A stretch of 13,637 nucleotides of DNA, taken from the NCBI GenBank assembly GCA_024405075.1, contig JAKSPG010000017.1, forward strand, positions 1-13,637, read 5' to 3'. Source of the stretch: Elusimicrobiaceae bacterium. Lineage in GTDB: Bacteria; Elusimicrobiota; Elusimicrobia; Elusimicrobiales; Elusimicrobiaceae. Below, one piece after another: positions 13,189 to 13,637 of this stretch. The position numbers were made by a program, and so were the translations under genes. Positions within the stretch are counted from its first letter, which is position 1, and each line of letters begins with the position of its first letter. The notes under the pieces were generated by a model that was given only the letters and a program-made list of their open reading frames with translations, ran no database searches and was not told where the DNA came from.

Positions 13189-13637
13189 CAACCTGATCAT
13201 AACAGTGATATCTTTCCCCCCGCTTACCGCGGGGGATTTTCGATAAGTAGCCGTTCGTGTTATGTTGTCGACACACTTTCTTTCGCACGGGGGTAACCGT
13301 TGAAGAGGTTTCACATATAATTTTATTCGGATTATTGGTACTAACGTAGATATAATAGCGGGTACCCACCGGTAAACGATGCGCCAACGCAATTTGCGTA
13401 GCATTGCCATAACACGTATAGATAAAATCTTTAATTTTCGGACGGTCTTGCCCGTTGTAATTTACCGTCCCTGAATACGGGATATCTATATCCAGCGCGT
13501 CCCACTCACTAAACAAGGCATACCGCCCATTAGCTAAAAAACACCGCTGTTGTGCCTCGGCTATTTTTTTAACGCGTCCCACGGCCCCTGTCATGCGCGC
13601 TTTCTCCACCGCTTTTTGATACTGCGGCAACGCCACC
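13136..13637 (-). CDS. Type IV pilin-like protein, N-terminus outside the window
   Basis: The frame enters from the right edge at ALPQYQKAVEKARMTG, the end of the conserved pilin helix, so the start and leader lie beyond 13637. A GTG at 13634-13636 is only the Val of that block. The exported domain includes RCFLANGRY, the ALDIDIPYSG turn also seen in the other pilins (DELDIDMG, DDLDIGID), and Cys residues in YTCYGN, IICETS and KKVCRQ. The frame runs through the terminator hairpin of the AI-2E gene and over its last 53 bases before stopping at 13136. The last 30 or so residues (SKIPRGKRGERYHCYDQVVN onward) look unlike a pilin end. One extra C in the C5 tract of the hairpin would end the protein at IPPR, so a small lesion near the 3' end is likely. 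Confidence 0.8.
   Translation of the reverse strand, partial: VALPQYQKAVEKARMTGAVGRVKKIAEAQQRCFLANGRYALFSEWDALDIDIPYSGTVNYNGQDRPKIKDFIYTCYGNATQIALAHRLPVGTRYYIYVSTNNPNKIICETSSTVTPVRKKVCRQHNTNGYLSKIPRGKRGERYHCYDQVVNVAGVRLKSRPRGEFA
13217..13240 (+). terminator. Intrinsic terminator of the AI-2E gene run
   Basis: CCCCCGC (13217-13223) pairs with GCGGGGG (13229-13235), a 7-bp GC stem with a 5-base loop, followed by ATTTT. It lies 28 bases after the stop at 13188 and inside the minus-strand pilin frame. Confidence 0.75.

Noticed and set aside
1..13637. CRISPR arrays, insertion sequences, prophage or toxin-antitoxin genes.
   Set aside because: No regularly spaced repeats, transposase or integrase motifs, or typical small gene pairs were seen on either strand.

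Overview
The window looks like chromosomal DNA of a Gram-negative-type bacterium, most likely an Elusimicrobiota (Elusimicrobium-like, gut) lineage. This rests on four scattered single pilin-like genes that share the N-terminal block FTLIELLVVVLIIGIL...VPQYQKAV but differ completely afterwards. Large sets of such genes are known from Elusimicrobium. A predicted outer-membrane beta-barrel protein supports a two-membrane envelope. The taxonomic call comes from memory of these sequence styles, not from a search.

Layout. 1-135: basic C-terminal end of an unidentified gene, then a strong terminator. 289-830: a pilin gene with a near-consensus promoter whose spacer holds an 11-A run; its reading frame is broken by one base. 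903-977: tRNA-His(GTG). 1007-1189: a structured leader with three helices, two pairs of which are mutually exclusive, ending in an intrinsic terminator; it lies directly before the second pilin gene (1232-1807). 2182-2676: luxS with its terminator. 2766-3286 (minus): a decayed gene with a stop codon and a frameshift. 3447-5133: a GT87-like membrane glycosyltransferase followed by a GtrA-family protein, probably acting together in envelope glycosylation. 5169-7897: ispH, a 6-phosphofructokinase and rlmB, tightly packed (ispH and pfk overlap by ATGA). 7962-8486 (minus): a third pilin, with a second promoter carrying the same 20-bp A-tract core. 8720-9931 (minus): an exported protein with the purple-acid-phosphatase fold in which every recognisable metal-ligand position is changed. 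10015-13188: a four-gene run of beta-barrel protein, sensor-less histidine kinase, unknown helical protein and AI-2E-family membrane protein. 13136-13637 (minus): a fourth pilin, cut by the window edge and reading into the AI-2E gene from the other strand.

Strongest leads: (1) the attenuator or riboswitch-like leader between tRNA-His and a pilin; (2) two pilin promoters with identical homopolymer-containing cores, which could give on/off switching by tract slippage; (3) the ligand-less metallophosphoesterase relative, a likely pseudoenzyme. Together with the one-base frame break in the first pilin, these suggest that pilin genes here are individually regulated or varied.

Core metabolism (IspH, Pfk, LuxS, RlmB) is ordinary. 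luxS and an AI-2E-family protein lie about 9.5 kb apart but not in one operon. No CRISPR array, insertion sequence, prophage gene or rRNA was seen.
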